From DASZHJ01 sp035507155 (GTDB lineage Bacteria > Pseudomonadota > Alphaproteobacteria > ATCC43930 > CGMCC-115725), in the NCBI GenBank assembly GCA_035507155.1, contig DATJOK010000071.1:7284-71283 (forward strand): a stretch of 64,000 nt of DNA. Direction: 5' to 3'. The notes under the pieces are model-generated. The model saw only the letters and a list, made by a program, of their open reading frames with translations, made no database searches and was not told where the DNA came from. The number at the start of each line of letters is the position of its first letter. Position 1 is the stretch's first letter. Made by a program: the position numbers and the translations under genes. Below, piece by piece: positions 8,945-17,108 of the stretch.

Positions 8945-9954
8945 GCGGTGACGCCGATGCGGGGATCGAGCACGCCGTAGAGCAGGTCGATCGCGAGGTT
9001 GAGGGCGATGTAGAGGAGCGCCATGGTGAGCACGAAGCCCTGCACCGGCGCGTAATCCGAGGCGATCAGCGCTTCGACCGCATAGGAGCCGATGCCGGGC
9101 CAGGCGAAGACCTTCTCCACCAGCACGTTGGCGCCGAGCAGGAAGGAGAACACCATGCCGAGCGTGGTGATGACCGGCAGGATTGCGTTGCCGAGGGCAT
9201 AGACGCCGACGATGCGGCTGCGCGTCAAGCCGGTGGCGCGCGCCGTGCGGACGAAATCGCTGGAAAGCGCGGCGATCATCGAGGCCCGCGTCATGCGGGC
9301 GAGCGGCGCCAGGGAGAAGATCGCGAGGGTGAGGGCCGGCAGCAGGAGCTGGGCAAAGGCGGCGCGGAAGGTCTCGAGATCGCCCGCGAGCAGGCTGTCG
9401 ATCAGGTAGAAGCCGGTGCGGGTCGGCGGCGCCGAGGCGAAGACGTCGAGCCGGCCGAGGGGCGCCGGCGCCCAGCCCGCGAGGTAGTAGAAGACGTAGA
9501 CCAGCAGCAGGCCGGTGAAGAAGGTCGGCAGTGAGACGCCCGCCGTCGAGATGACGCGGCAGAGGTGGTCGATCCAGGAGCCGGGTCGCGTCGCGGCGAG
9601 GATGCCGAGCGGCATGGCGATGGCGACCGCGATCGCGAGGCCGAGCAGGGTGAGCTCGGCGGAAGCGGGGAGCCGCGTCATCAGATCGCTCAGCACCGGC
9701 TGGCCTGTCGTGAGCGAGGTCCCGAGATCGCCGTGGGCGAGGCTCTTGACGTAATCCAGGAACTGCGCCGGCAGGCTCTTGTCGAGACCGAGCTTGTGGC
9801 GGATCTCGGCGATCCCCTCCGCGGTCGCCGCGGGCCCGGCGAAATAGACCGCGGGATCGCCGGGAAGCGCGCGCGTCAGCAGGAAGGTCACGATGATCAC
9901 GCCGACCACGCTCGGGAGCGCGGTGAAGAGCCGGCGGAGGATGAGAGGTGCCAT
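8941..9954 (-). CDS. ABC transporter permease (DppB/OppB-like)
   Basis: The 337-aa permease has the family N-terminus RRLFTALPSVVGVIIVTFLL, the periplasmic ALPGDPAV segment, and an EAA loop RTARATGLTRSRIVGVYALGN. Six transmembrane helices are expected. It follows the solute-binding protein gene by 21 nt and overlaps the DppC-like gene, so all five transporter genes form one unit. With AtzG, AtzE and the isochorismatase downstream in the same operon the cargo is probably a small ureide or amide rather than a peptide; this is inference. Confidence 0.92.
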   Translation of the reverse strand: MAPLILRRLFTALPSVVGVIIVTFLLTRALPGDPAVYFAGPAATAEGIAEIRHKLGLDKSLPAQFLDYVKSLAHGDLGTSLTTGQPVLSDLMTRLPASAELTLLGLAIAVAIAMPLGILAATRPGSWIDHLCRVISTAGVSLPTFFTGLLLVYVFYYLAGWAPAPLGRLDVFASAPPTRTGFYLIDSLLAGDLETFRAAFAQLLLPALTLAIFSLAPLARMTRASMIAALSSDFVRTARATGLTRSRIVGVYALGNAILPVITTLGMVFSFLLGANVLVEKVFAWPGIGSYAVEALIASDYAPVQGFVLTMALLYIALNLAIDLLYGVLDPRIGVTA

Positions 9955-9975
9955 CGTCCCGCCGCAACCGCGGTT

Positions 9976-11586
9976 TCAGGCCCTGGCGAGCTGACGGTAG
10001 TCGAGCTGGCGATGGAACCAGTAGCGATAGCCGACCACGCTCTTCTGCATGGCGACATTGAGGTAGGGCTGGAACAGCGGCATGCGCGGCACGTCGTCCA
10101 TGGCGATCTTGATGAAGCCCTCGACCTCGGTGTCGTAGGCCTTGGGGTCGCTCTCGAAGCGCGCGGCGTCGATCAGCTTATCCATCGCCGGATTCACATA
10201 GGACATCGTGTTGAAGATCGAGTTCTGGCCGTGATAGGTCCAGAAGAAGAAATAGTCCGGGAAGTTGAGCCAGCCGCCGAAAACGTTGGTGATCATCGGC
10301 AGCGTCTTCTTGGAGAACTCCGCGCGCCAGGTGGCGCCGGGGATCTTGTTGAGCGTCACCTTGATGCCAGCCTGCGCCAGGCTCTCCTGGGTCAGCACGC
10401 AGAGCGGCTCGTTGGTGACCGCAGCGCTGAGATCGAAGGAGAGAGTGGTCTCGAAGCCGTCGGGATAGCCGGCTTCAGCGAGCAGCTGCTTCGACTTCGC
10501 AATATCGGTCACATAGGGGAATGGCTGCGGCCAATCTGGCGTGGTGACGCTGGCCGGGCCGCCGAACAGCGGCCGCCCGCGGCCATAGAGCGCCGCGTCC
10601 ATGATCTTCTGATAAGGGATCGCATAGGCGACGGCCTGGCGCACCTTCACATTGTCGAAGGGCTTCATCGTCACGTTCATGCCGATGTATTGGAGCGCGT
10701 TCTCGATCGGCGTGCCGACGACGGTGAGCTTCTTGTCGGCAGCCATCTCGGCCACGTCCTTCGGCGGCAGATCGACGGAGATGTCGGCGTCGCCGCGCTC
10801 GATCAGCGCGCGCCGGTTGCCGGCCGACGGCACCACGCGCCAGATCACCCGCTGCATCGCCGGCGGCGGGCCGGACTTCCAGGCCTCGTTGCGGAGATAG
10901 ATCAGCTCCTGGCCGGGCGTGTACTTGTCGAGCTTGTAGGCGCCGCCGCCCGCGGTGTTGTTCTTGAGCCACTCCATGGCCCAGGGGTCCTCGGCGGTGG
11001 CGTGCTTCTTCGCGAGACCCGAGTTGATCACCACGGGCACCGGCACCGCGAGGTCAGGCATGGTGAGCTTGTCCTTGCGGATGAAATCGATGCGGAAGGT
11101 CCGGTCGTCGACGACGACGAACTGTTCCGGCTTCTCCATCGAGCCGACCTTCATCTGCACGGTCGGGAAGCCGCCGACGGTGACAGCGCGGTCGAAAGAC
11201 CATTTCACGTCCTTCGCCGTCACCGGCGTGCCGTCGTGGAAGGTGGCATCCTTGCGCAGCTTGAAGGTGACCGAGGTCTCGCGGAGATCCCATTCCTCCG
11301 CCAGCTCAGGCACCAGCTTCTTGTCGTCGTAATGGCCGTTGCCGTTCTCGTCGGTCTTGGCGCCGAAGCTCAGCAGCCGGTCGTAGACCGCCCACGACGC
11401 CTCGTAGCCGCCGCGATTGGTGCCGACGCCATGGATGTCGAGATTGTTGGGCCCGCCTTCGGAGACGGTGAGAAGCGTATCCTTGCGGCTCTGCGCCAGC
11501 GCCGGCGCCTTGAACCCGCCCGCTGCTGCGAGCGCGCTGCCGGTGGCGAGCGCTGTCGTGGCCTTGAGGAAATCCCGTCGCCGCAT
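9976..11586 (-). CDS. Tat-exported ABC solute-binding protein, family 5 (DppA-like)
   Basis: The 536-aa protein begins MRRRDFLKATTA, a twin-arginine signal with an AQS processing region near residue 32, so it is exported folded to the periplasm. The mature part has the SBP_bac_5 features TVTAKDVKWSFDRAV-like (VTAKDVKWSFDR) and YAIPYQKIM. The start at 11586 has GGAGGG just upstream; longer in-frame starts lack this. It is the first gene of a nine-gene operon of transporter, AtzGE, isochorismatase and permease. It would capture the catabolised compound; the ligand is unknown. Confidence 0.92.
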   Translation of the reverse strand: MRRRDFLKATTALATGSALAAAGGFKAPALAQSRKDTLLTVSEGGPNNLDIHGVGTNRGGYEASWAVYDRLLSFGAKTDENGNGHYDDKKLVPELAEEWDLRETSVTFKLRKDATFHDGTPVTAKDVKWSFDRAVTVGGFPTVQMKVGSMEKPEQFVVVDDRTFRIDFIRKDKLTMPDLAVPVPVVINSGLAKKHATAEDPWAMEWLKNNTAGGGAYKLDKYTPGQELIYLRNEAWKSGPPPAMQRVIWRVVPSAGNRRALIERGDADISVDLPPKDVAEMAADKKLTVVGTPIENALQYIGMNVTMKPFDNVKVRQAVAYAIPYQKIMDAALYGRGRPLFGGPASVTTPDWPQPFPYVTDIAKSKQLLAEAGYPDGFETTLSFDLSAAVTNEPLCVLTQESLAQAGIKVTLNKIPGATWRAEFSKKTLPMITNVFGGWLNFPDYFFFWTYHGQNSIFNTMSYVNPAMDKLIDAARFESDPKAYDTEVEGFIKIAMDDVPRMPLFQPYLNVAMQKSVVGYRYWFHRQLDYRQLARA

Positions 11587-11858
11587 GTCCCCTCCGCTGC
11601 CTTTGACGCATGACCCATTCGGGCAGGGTCGTCGTGAGCCCTGCGCAGACGTTGCAACCCATGTGCCATGCGGCGAGCGGGAGGAGCGGGGGCCTCGGCA
11701 GAATCTTTGGTCAAGAATTGCGCAAGTCCCGCGGGGAGAGGGCAAACCGGCGGCATCGCCGCGGTGCCCCTGCCACATGTTGCCGGCCTTGCGGCTTTGG
11801 CCCGGGTCCTGCAAAACCAGACGCCGTTGCCGTTTTCTCAGCGCCGGAGCGTTGCCGT
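11587..11858. promoter_or_regulatory. Divergent intergenic region between the transporter/atzGE operon and atzF-atzH
   Basis: These 272 nt separate the start of the minus-strand operon from atzF on the plus strand and must carry both promoters. GGAG at 11846-11849 is the ribosome site of atzF. A short palindrome TTGCGCAA is found at 11718-11725. I see no convincing sigma70 or sigma54 promoter and no clear regulator site. Confidence 0.5.
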
Positions 11859-13667
11859 ATGACGATCGCCCTCGACCTCGCGAGCCTGCGCCGGCGCTAT
11901 CTCGAGGGCGCGCTGCGGCCGGTCGACCTGATCGAGAGCCTCGGCGACCGCCTCCTGACCTCCGATGCGACGGCGGTCTGGATCCACCGGCTCTCCCTCG
12001 ATCGGCTCCGCGCCGATGCCGAGGCGCTGGAGCGGCACGGGCAGGCGGTGGGCATCGCGTCGCTGCCGCTCTATGGCGTCCCCTTCGCGGTCAAGGACAA
12101 CATCGACGTGGCAGGCCTGCCGACGACTGCGGCTTGCCCCGGCTTCGCCTACGATGCAGAGCGCTCGGCGACCGTGGTGGAGAAGCTGCTGGCGGCCGGC
12201 GCGCTGCTGGTGGGGAAGACCAATCTCGACCAGTTCGCCACCGGCCTCGCTGGCGTGCGCTCTCCTTATGGCATGCCGCGCAACCCCTTCGATCCGGCTT
12301 TCGTGCCCGGGGGCTCCAGCTCGGGCTCCGCGGTCGCGGTGGCGATGGGGCTCGTCTCCTTTGCTCTCGGCACCGATACAGCCGGCTCCGGCCGGGTGCC
12401 GGCGGCCTTCAACAACGTGGTGGGGCTGAAGCCGACCCGCGGTTTGCTGAGCGCCGCCGGCGTGGTGCCGGCCTGTCGCTCCCTCGACTGCGTCTCGATC
12501 TTCGCGCTCACCGTTGCCGATGCGATGGCGGTGCTGGCGGAGACTGCCGGTCTTGACGCCGCGGATCCGCTCTCGCGCGCGGCGCCGGCGGGATTTCGCG
12601 CGCGGGTTCCCGAGGCGCCGCCGCGCTTCGTGTTCGGGGTGCCGCGTCCGGATCAGCGCCGGTTCTTCGGCAATGCGGACGCCGAGCGTCTTTATGGCGA
12701 GGCGATCGCGCGGCTCGGCTCGCTCGGCGGCGAGGCACGGGAGATCGACTATGCGCCCCTCGTGGAGGCGGCTGGCTTTCTCTACGGCGGCCCGTGGCTT
12801 GCCGAGCGGGCGTCCTCCCTCGGCAGCTTCCTCGCCGAGCGGCCGCAGGAGATCCATCCGGTGGTCCGCGAGATCCTCTCCAGCGCGAGCCGGTACACCG
12901 CCGCCGACACTTTCGCCGCCCAGCATCGTCTGGCGGCGATCAGACGCGCTCTCTGCCCGCTCTGGCAGGAGATCGCCTGTCTCGTTCTACCGAGTGCCGG
13001 CACCCTCTATCGCGTCGAGGAGCTGCTGCGCGACCCGATCGAGCTCAACGCCAATCTCGGCTACTACACCAACTTCGTGAACCTTCTCGATCTGTCGGCG
13101 ATCGCCGTGCCCGGCGGATTTCAGGCCAACGGCCTGCCGGCGGGCATCACGCTGGTAGCGCCGGCATGGCACGACGCCTTCATCGCAGGAATTGCCGCGC
13201 GATTCCATCAAGCGACCGGGCTCCCGCTGGGCGCGACCGGCGCCGCGCAGCCGTCGCCGCCGGGCGTCGCGTCGCTCGATTTTCCCTTCGTCCCGCTGGC
13301 GGTGGTGGGGGCTCATCTCTCCGGCGAGCCGCTCAATCCGCAGCTCACCGCCCTCGGAGCGCGGCTGCGCCGTGCCGGCCGCACGGCGCCCTGCTATCGC
13401 CTCTATGCGCTGCCTGACGGCAAGCGGCCGGGGCTGTTACGCGTGGCGGACGGAGGTGCCGCGATCGAGCTGGAGGTGTGGGATGTTCCCGCCGCCGCGC
13501 TCGGCGTCTTCCTCGCCGGCATCGCGCCGCCGCTCGGCATCGGCACCATCGAGCTGGAGGACGGTCGCCAGGCCAAGGGCTTTCTCTGCGAGAGCCACGC
13601 CGTGGCGAGCGCGATCGACATCACCGCCCATGGTGGCTGGCGCGCCTATCGGCGCTCACAGCGCTAA
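11859..13667 (+). CDS. atzF: Allophanate hydrolase
   Basis: The 602-aa enzyme has an N-terminal amidase-signature domain (about 1-440) with Lys79, Ser153 and Ser177; their spacing of 74 and 24 residues equals that of Pseudomonas AtzF. A C-terminal domain of about 150 residues, which in AtzF relatives handles the decarboxylative second step, follows with GAHLSGEPLNPQL and PGLLRV segments. It converts allophanate to two CO2 and two NH3. ATG 11859 with GGAG 9 nt upstream is chosen over longer frames. It is divergent from the atzGE operon and 12 nt ahead of atzH. Confidence 0.92.
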   Translation: MTIALDLASLRRRYLEGALRPVDLIESLGDRLLTSDATAVWIHRLSLDRLRADAEALERHGQAVGIASLPLYGVPFAVKDNIDVAGLPTTAACPGFAYDAERSATVVEKLLAAGALLVGKTNLDQFATGLAGVRSPYGMPRNPFDPAFVPGGSSSGSAVAVAMGLVSFALGTDTAGSGRVPAAFNNVVGLKPTRGLLSAAGVVPACRSLDCVSIFALTVADAMAVLAETAGLDAADPLSRAAPAGFRARVPEAPPRFVFGVPRPDQRRFFGNADAERLYGEAIARLGSLGGEAREIDYAPLVEAAGFLYGGPWLAERASSLGSFLAERPQEIHPVVREILSSASRYTAADTFAAQHRLAAIRRALCPLWQEIACLVLPSAGTLYRVEELLRDPIELNANLGYYTNFVNLLDLSAIAVPGGFQANGLPAGITLVAPAWHDAFIAGIAARFHQATGLPLGATGAAQPSPPGVASLDFPFVPLAVVGAHLSGEPLNPQLTALGARLRRAGRTAPCYRLYALPDGKRPGLLRVADGGAAIELEVWDVPAAALGVFLAGIAPPLGIGTIELEDGRQAKGFLCESHAVASAIDITAHGGWRAYRRSQR

Positions 13668-13679
13668 TCAGGAGAGAGC

Positions 13680-14060
13680 ATGCACGAGATCAACATTCCC
13701 GAGGTGCTCGCCGAGGTCACGGCGGCATTCCACCGCTACGAGCAAGCCCTGGTCGGCAACGATGTCGCCGTCCTCACCGAGCTGTTCTGGAACTCGCCGC
13801 TGACGCTGCGCTTCGGCATCACCGAGAACCTCTACGGCCACGAGCAGATCACCGGCTTCCGCGCCGCCCGCTCCCCGGCGGGACTGGCGCGCCAGCTGCG
13901 CAATACCGTCATCACCACCTATGGCCGCGACGTCGGTACCGCCAATACCGAGTTCACCCGCGAGAACGTGCCGCGCATCGGTCGCCAGAGCCACACTTGG
14001 CTGCGCCTTCCCGAGGGCTGGCGCATCGTCGCGGCGCATGTGAGTTATATGGACGGCTAG
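13680..14060 (+). CDS. atzH: AtzH/HpxZ-type protein (DUF3225, NTF2-like fold)
   Basis: This 126-aa protein matches the DUF3225 family: FHRYEQALVGNDVAVLTELFW at the start of the domain, RFGITENLYGHEQI, and a TWLRLPEGWRIVAAHVSYM ending. The family is called HpxZ in oxalurate catabolism and AtzH in s-triazine clusters; AtzH members are amidases acting at the 1-carboxybiuret/dicarboxyammelide step in some strains. It begins 12 nt after atzF with GGAGAG before the ATG. Presence together with AtzG, AtzE and AtzF completes the ureide set, though split across two divergent operons. Confidence 0.85.
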   Translation: MHEINIPEVLAEVTAAFHRYEQALVGNDVAVLTELFWNSPLTLRFGITENLYGHEQITGFRAARSPAGLARQLRNTVITTYGRDVGTANTEFTRENVPRIGRQSHTWLRLPEGWRIVAAHVSYMDG

Positions 14061-14072
14061 GAACCCGGAGGA

Positions 14073-14100
14073 TCGATAGAACCCGGGCGGCTCCTATCGA
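14073..14100. repeat. Inverted repeat after atzH
   Basis: The arms TCGATAG (14073-14079) and CTATCGA (14094-14100) are perfectly complementary across 14 nt. It lies 12 nt after the atzH stop and before the DUF202 gene. No T-tract follows, so a classical terminator is not supported. Confidence 0.35.
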
Positions 14101-14129
14101 CCCTTCCGCATCACTGAAAGAGGCATGGT

Positions 14130-14516
14130 ATGATCCGCGGCTACAGTGATCACGCTGCCAATGAGCGAACCTTTCTGGCTTGGGTGCGGACCGGGATCGC
14201 GGTGATCGCGTTCGGCTTCGTCATCGAGAAGTTCAATCTTTTCGTTCTCGCCATGGCCAGCGCGAACTCGTTCGGCGCGGCGCGGCAATTGCAGCTCGAG
14301 CGGCTCTCGGGGCCGCTTGGCCGCTACGACGGGCTGGCTCTGATCCTCGTCGGGACCGCGTTGATCGGCGTTGCTGCCGCGCGATTTGTCCGCACCGGCC
14401 GGCTGCTCGACGACCAGGACCTTCATTCCGCCGGCGGCATCCGTGCCGAGCTGTTCCTGTCGGCGGTCCTGGCGTTGATGGTCGCGGGCTTCAGCGCCTT
14501 TCTGGCCTTCGGCTGA
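14130..14516 (+). CDS. DUF202 (YidH-type) small membrane protein
   Basis: The 128-aa protein has the DUF202 opening DHAANERTFLAWVRTGIAVIAFGFV followed by three hydrophobic segments (about residues 20-40, 72-90 and 107-127). Such proteins sit in the inner membrane and have no settled function. GAGG lies 7 nt before the ATG. It is 69 nt beyond atzH on the same strand, but there is no reason in the sequence to link it with ureide breakdown. Confidence 0.85.
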   Translation: MIRGYSDHAANERTFLAWVRTGIAVIAFGFVIEKFNLFVLAMASANSFGAARQLQLERLSGPLGRYDGLALILVGTALIGVAAARFVRTGRLLDDQDLHSAGGIRAELFLSAVLALMVAGFSAFLAFG

Positions 14517-14540
14517 GAACGCCAGGCTGCCGAGATCCCT

Positions 14541-15434
14541 TTAAGGCACCGTGCCGTTTGGCAGCGCGATGCAATGCTCGGCGATGGCGCCCGCCGTCGT
14601 GATCCAGAGCTCGGAGCGTTGGGCCGCGATGTGGCGGAGCGCGCGGCGGAGATGGCGCAGGCGATAGGGCTGGCCGACGATATAGGGATGGAGCGCCACG
14701 CCCATCACCAGCGGCTTCCTCTTCGCCTGCTCGCGCATCTCGTCGAAGTTGTCGACGATCATGTCGGCAAAGGGGCCGGCGTCCATGCGGCGCGCGACGA
14801 TGGCGGGGATGTCGTTGAGCTCCTGCGGATAGGGCACGGAGAGGATGCGGCCCTTGCGGGTGCGCATCCAGACCGGCTGGTCGTCCATGCACCAGTCGAG
14901 GAGGTAAGCATAGCCCTGCTCCTGCAGGAGATCCGGCGTCAGCCGGCTCTCGGAGATCCAGGGGCCGAGCCAGCCACGCGGCGATGCGCCCTCGGCCTTG
15001 GCGATGCGCGCGGTGGCCTCGGCGATCAGCGCCGCTTCGGTCGCTTCATCCAGCACACCCTGCCGCTCGGCATTGGTGCGTCCGTGGCCGACGATCTCGT
15101 CGCCGCGCCGGCGGAATGCCTCCGTCACCTCGGGGCAATGGTCGTAGATCGTCGAGTTCACCAGCACTGAGCAGGGAAGCTCGAGCTCTTCGAGGAGTTC
15201 AATGAGCCGCCAGACACCGACCCGGTTGCCGTATTCGCGCCAGGCGAAGTTCAGCACGTCGGGCGGCGGCCCGCCTGGCGCCAGCTCGGCGCCGAGCCCC
15301 TCGCCGAAGGCGAAATGCTCGAGGTTGATCGCGATATAGACGGCAAGGCCTCGACCGGCCGGCCAGACATAAACCTGTCGCCGTGCGATCGGCTGGTAGT
15401 CGTAGCGATGATGATGCGGCAAGGGTGCGGCCAT
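14541..15434 (-). CDS. Polysaccharide deacetylase-fold hydrolase (PuuE-like)
   Basis: The 297-aa protein is of the NodB/PuuE type: an early AINLEHFAFGE segment, WREYGNRVGVWRLIELLEE, GHGRTNAE with a metal-type His, and ALHPYIVGQPYR with a second His. This pattern resembles metal-independent or metal-light allantoinase-like members (PuuE) more than chitooligosaccharide deacetylases. GAGGAG lies 12 nt before the ATG. Closeness to AtzE/F/H suggests a ring-opening or deacylating step on a cyclic ureide, but a sugar deacetylase cannot be excluded. Confidence 0.75.
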   Translation of the reverse strand: MAAPLPHHHRYDYQPIARRQVYVWPAGRGLAVYIAINLEHFAFGEGLGAELAPGGPPPDVLNFAWREYGNRVGVWRLIELLEELELPCSVLVNSTIYDHCPEVTEAFRRRGDEIVGHGRTNAERQGVLDEATEAALIAEATARIAKAEGASPRGWLGPWISESRLTPDLLQEQGYAYLLDWCMDDQPVWMRTRKGRILSVPYPQELNDIPAIVARRMDAGPFADMIVDNFDEMREQAKRKPLVMGVALHPYIVGQPYRLRHLRRALRHIAAQRSELWITTAGAIAEHCIALPNGTVP

Positions 15435-15519
15435 GGGCGCCGGTGCTCCTCAACGTGAGGCGCGGCTTCCCCGCCGCGCCGATGGAGCCTAGGCGGAACC
15501 GAGATCGCTGGGAAAGCGG

Positions 15520-16806
15520 TTACGCGAAGCTCTGGGTGATGAGCCAGGTGTTGAGCACCACAAGGGCCGCCGTCACCGAGGTTGCGAGCCGCAGCATCAG
15601 CGGGCTCACCTTGAGCACGCTCATGACCCTGTGGTCGCGCAGTAGCAGCACCATCGGCACCAGCACGAAGGGGAGCGCGGCGCCGATCACCACCTGGCTC
15701 GCCACCAGCAGCGTGTCCACGGCGTTCTCGCCGAGAAAGGCGGGAATGATCATCGCGGGTACCAGAGCGAACGCCCGGGTCAGGAAGGCGCGCAGCACCG
15801 GGTTGATGCTGAGGCCGAGGAAGCCCTCGGCGACGATCTGGCCGGCCATGGTGCCGGTCATGGTGGCGCTCTGTCCGGCGGCGAGCAGCGCCACCGCGAA
15901 GAGCGGCGCGGCAAGCCCGCTGCCCAGGACGGGGTCGATGAGCTTGTAGGCATCCTCGATGCCGGCGACTGCCTGGCCGCCATGGAAGGCCGCCGCCGCC
16001 ACGATCAGGATCGCCGCGTTCACCAGGCAGGCGAGGGTCAGAGCGGCGCCGGAATCGATCGCCAGCAGGCGCGCGATGCGGCTCCGCTCGATGCCGCGGG
16101 CCTCGGCGGCGCGCGCGTGGGCGAGGCTCGAGTGGAGATAGAGGTTGTGCGGCATGATGGTGGCGCCGAGGATGCCGAGCGAGACATAGAGCATGCCGGG
16201 ATCGCGAGCGATCTCCGGGCTCGGGACGAGGCCGCGCAGCACAGCGCCGGCGTCGGGGCGCGCGATCGCGATCTGCGCCGCGAAGCACGCGGCGACGACG
16301 ACCACCAGCGCGGTGATGACGCGCTCCGGCAAACCGCTCAAGCGCTGCGGCGCCGCCAGCAGCGCGAAGGTCATCGCCGTGGTGGCGAGCATGCCAGCTT
16401 CGAGGGAGATCCCCAGCAGCAGCTTGAGGGCGAGGCCGGCGCCCAGCAGCTCGGCGAGATCGGTCGCGATCATGGCGAGCTCGGAGATGAGCCAGACCGT
16501 CAACGTCGCCGGCCGCGAGAACCGGCGCCCGATCAGCGTCGCCAGGTCGGTCCCGGCGGCAAGGGTGAGGCGGACCACGAGATACTGCAGTAGCGCCGCG
16601 ATGGCGCTCGCCGCGACCACGACCGAAAGGAGGGTGAAACCATGGCGCGAGCCGGCGTCGAGGTCGGTTGCCCAGTTGCCGGGATCCATATATCCGACCG
16701 CGACCACCAGGCCCGGGCCGAAGAGGCGCCAGACGCCGGATGTGCTGACTGCGCCGGCAGCTGGCACCGCGCGAAAGCGCTGAAAGGCGAGGGCGATAGC
16801 GGTCAT
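15520..16806 (-). CDS. mntH: Nramp-family divalent metal (Mn2+) transporter
   Basis: The 428-aa inner-membrane protein has about 11 helices. The two metal-binding helices are intact: DPGNWATD in helix 1 and ATIMPHNLYLHS in helix 6. It would import Mn2+ (and Fe2+) with protons. ATG 16806 has AAGGTG 6 nt upstream and is preferred over an in-frame ATG at 16830 that has no ribosome site and lies against the operator. A Fur-family-type palindrome at 16837-16857 just upstream suggests metal-dependent repression. Confidence 0.92.
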   Translation of the reverse strand: MTAIALAFQRFRAVPAAGAVSTSGVWRLFGPGLVVAVGYMDPGNWATDLDAGSRHGFTLLSVVVAASAIAALLQYLVVRLTLAAGTDLATLIGRRFSRPATLTVWLISELAMIATDLAELLGAGLALKLLLGISLEAGMLATTAMTFALLAAPQRLSGLPERVITALVVVVAACFAAQIAIARPDAGAVLRGLVPSPEIARDPGMLYVSLGILGATIMPHNLYLHSSLAHARAAEARGIERSRIARLLAIDSGAALTLACLVNAAILIVAAAAFHGGQAVAGIEDAYKLIDPVLGSGLAAPLFAVALLAAGQSATMTGTMAGQIVAEGFLGLSINPVLRAFLTRAFALVPAMIIPAFLGENAVDTLLVASQVVIGAALPFVLVPMVLLLRDHRVMSVLKVSPLMLRLATSVTAALVVLNTWLITQSFA

Positions 16807-16836
16807 CGGGCACACCTTGAGGTTACCCAATGACTT

Positions 16837-16857
16837 AATTGAGAATAGTTCTTAATT
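16837..16857. promoter_or_regulatory. Fur-family-type operator upstream of mntH
   Basis: The half-sites AATTGAGAA (16837-16845) and TTCTTAATT (16849-16857), 3 nt apart, match as an inverted repeat at 8 of 9 positions. The core TGAGAAT-A-GTTCTTA resembles the 7-1-7 pattern of Fur/Mur-type sites. It begins 31 nt upstream of the chosen mntH start in an AT-rich patch. The acting regulator (Mur, Fur or other) is not in the window. Confidence 0.55.
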
Positions 16858-16881
16858 GCAGATCCGGTTTCGCGGATCTGC
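16858..16881. repeat. Perfect 9-bp inverted repeat next to the mntH operator
   Basis: GCAGATCCG (16858-16866) and CGGATCTGC (16873-16881) are fully complementary with a 6-nt loop. It abuts the Fur-type site and lies between mntH and the divergent histidine kinase gene. It may be a second operator or a hairpin ending a divergent transcript; nothing decides between these. Confidence 0.4.
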
Positions 16882-17108
16882 CATGCGTCGGCGGTTTGCC
16901 CGCCGCCAAGAACGCTGACTAATCACCCGTTTTTGTTGCGAAATCTCTATTTAACCTTTTAGGGGCGATAACAACTGGCTAGGCATCCTTGTAGGCTGGG
17001 CGAGCGTCGCGAAAGGTCTGTCCACCGTCTTGTTATGACCGCATGAAGAGGTGCGGTGAGCGGACAGCAGCGTCACCGCCGCCCCAGGATGCCGCCAGGA
17101 GGTGGTCG

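Noticed and set aside
11708..11721. Sigma54-like promoter (TGG...TTGC) before atzF
   Set aside because: The GG and GC elements are 9 nt apart instead of the required 10, and no enhancer-type NtrC site was found.
16807..17042. Manganese riboswitch upstream of mntH
   Set aside because: The characteristic yybP-ykoY conserved loops are not visible. The region shows only two simple palindromes, which fit protein operators better.
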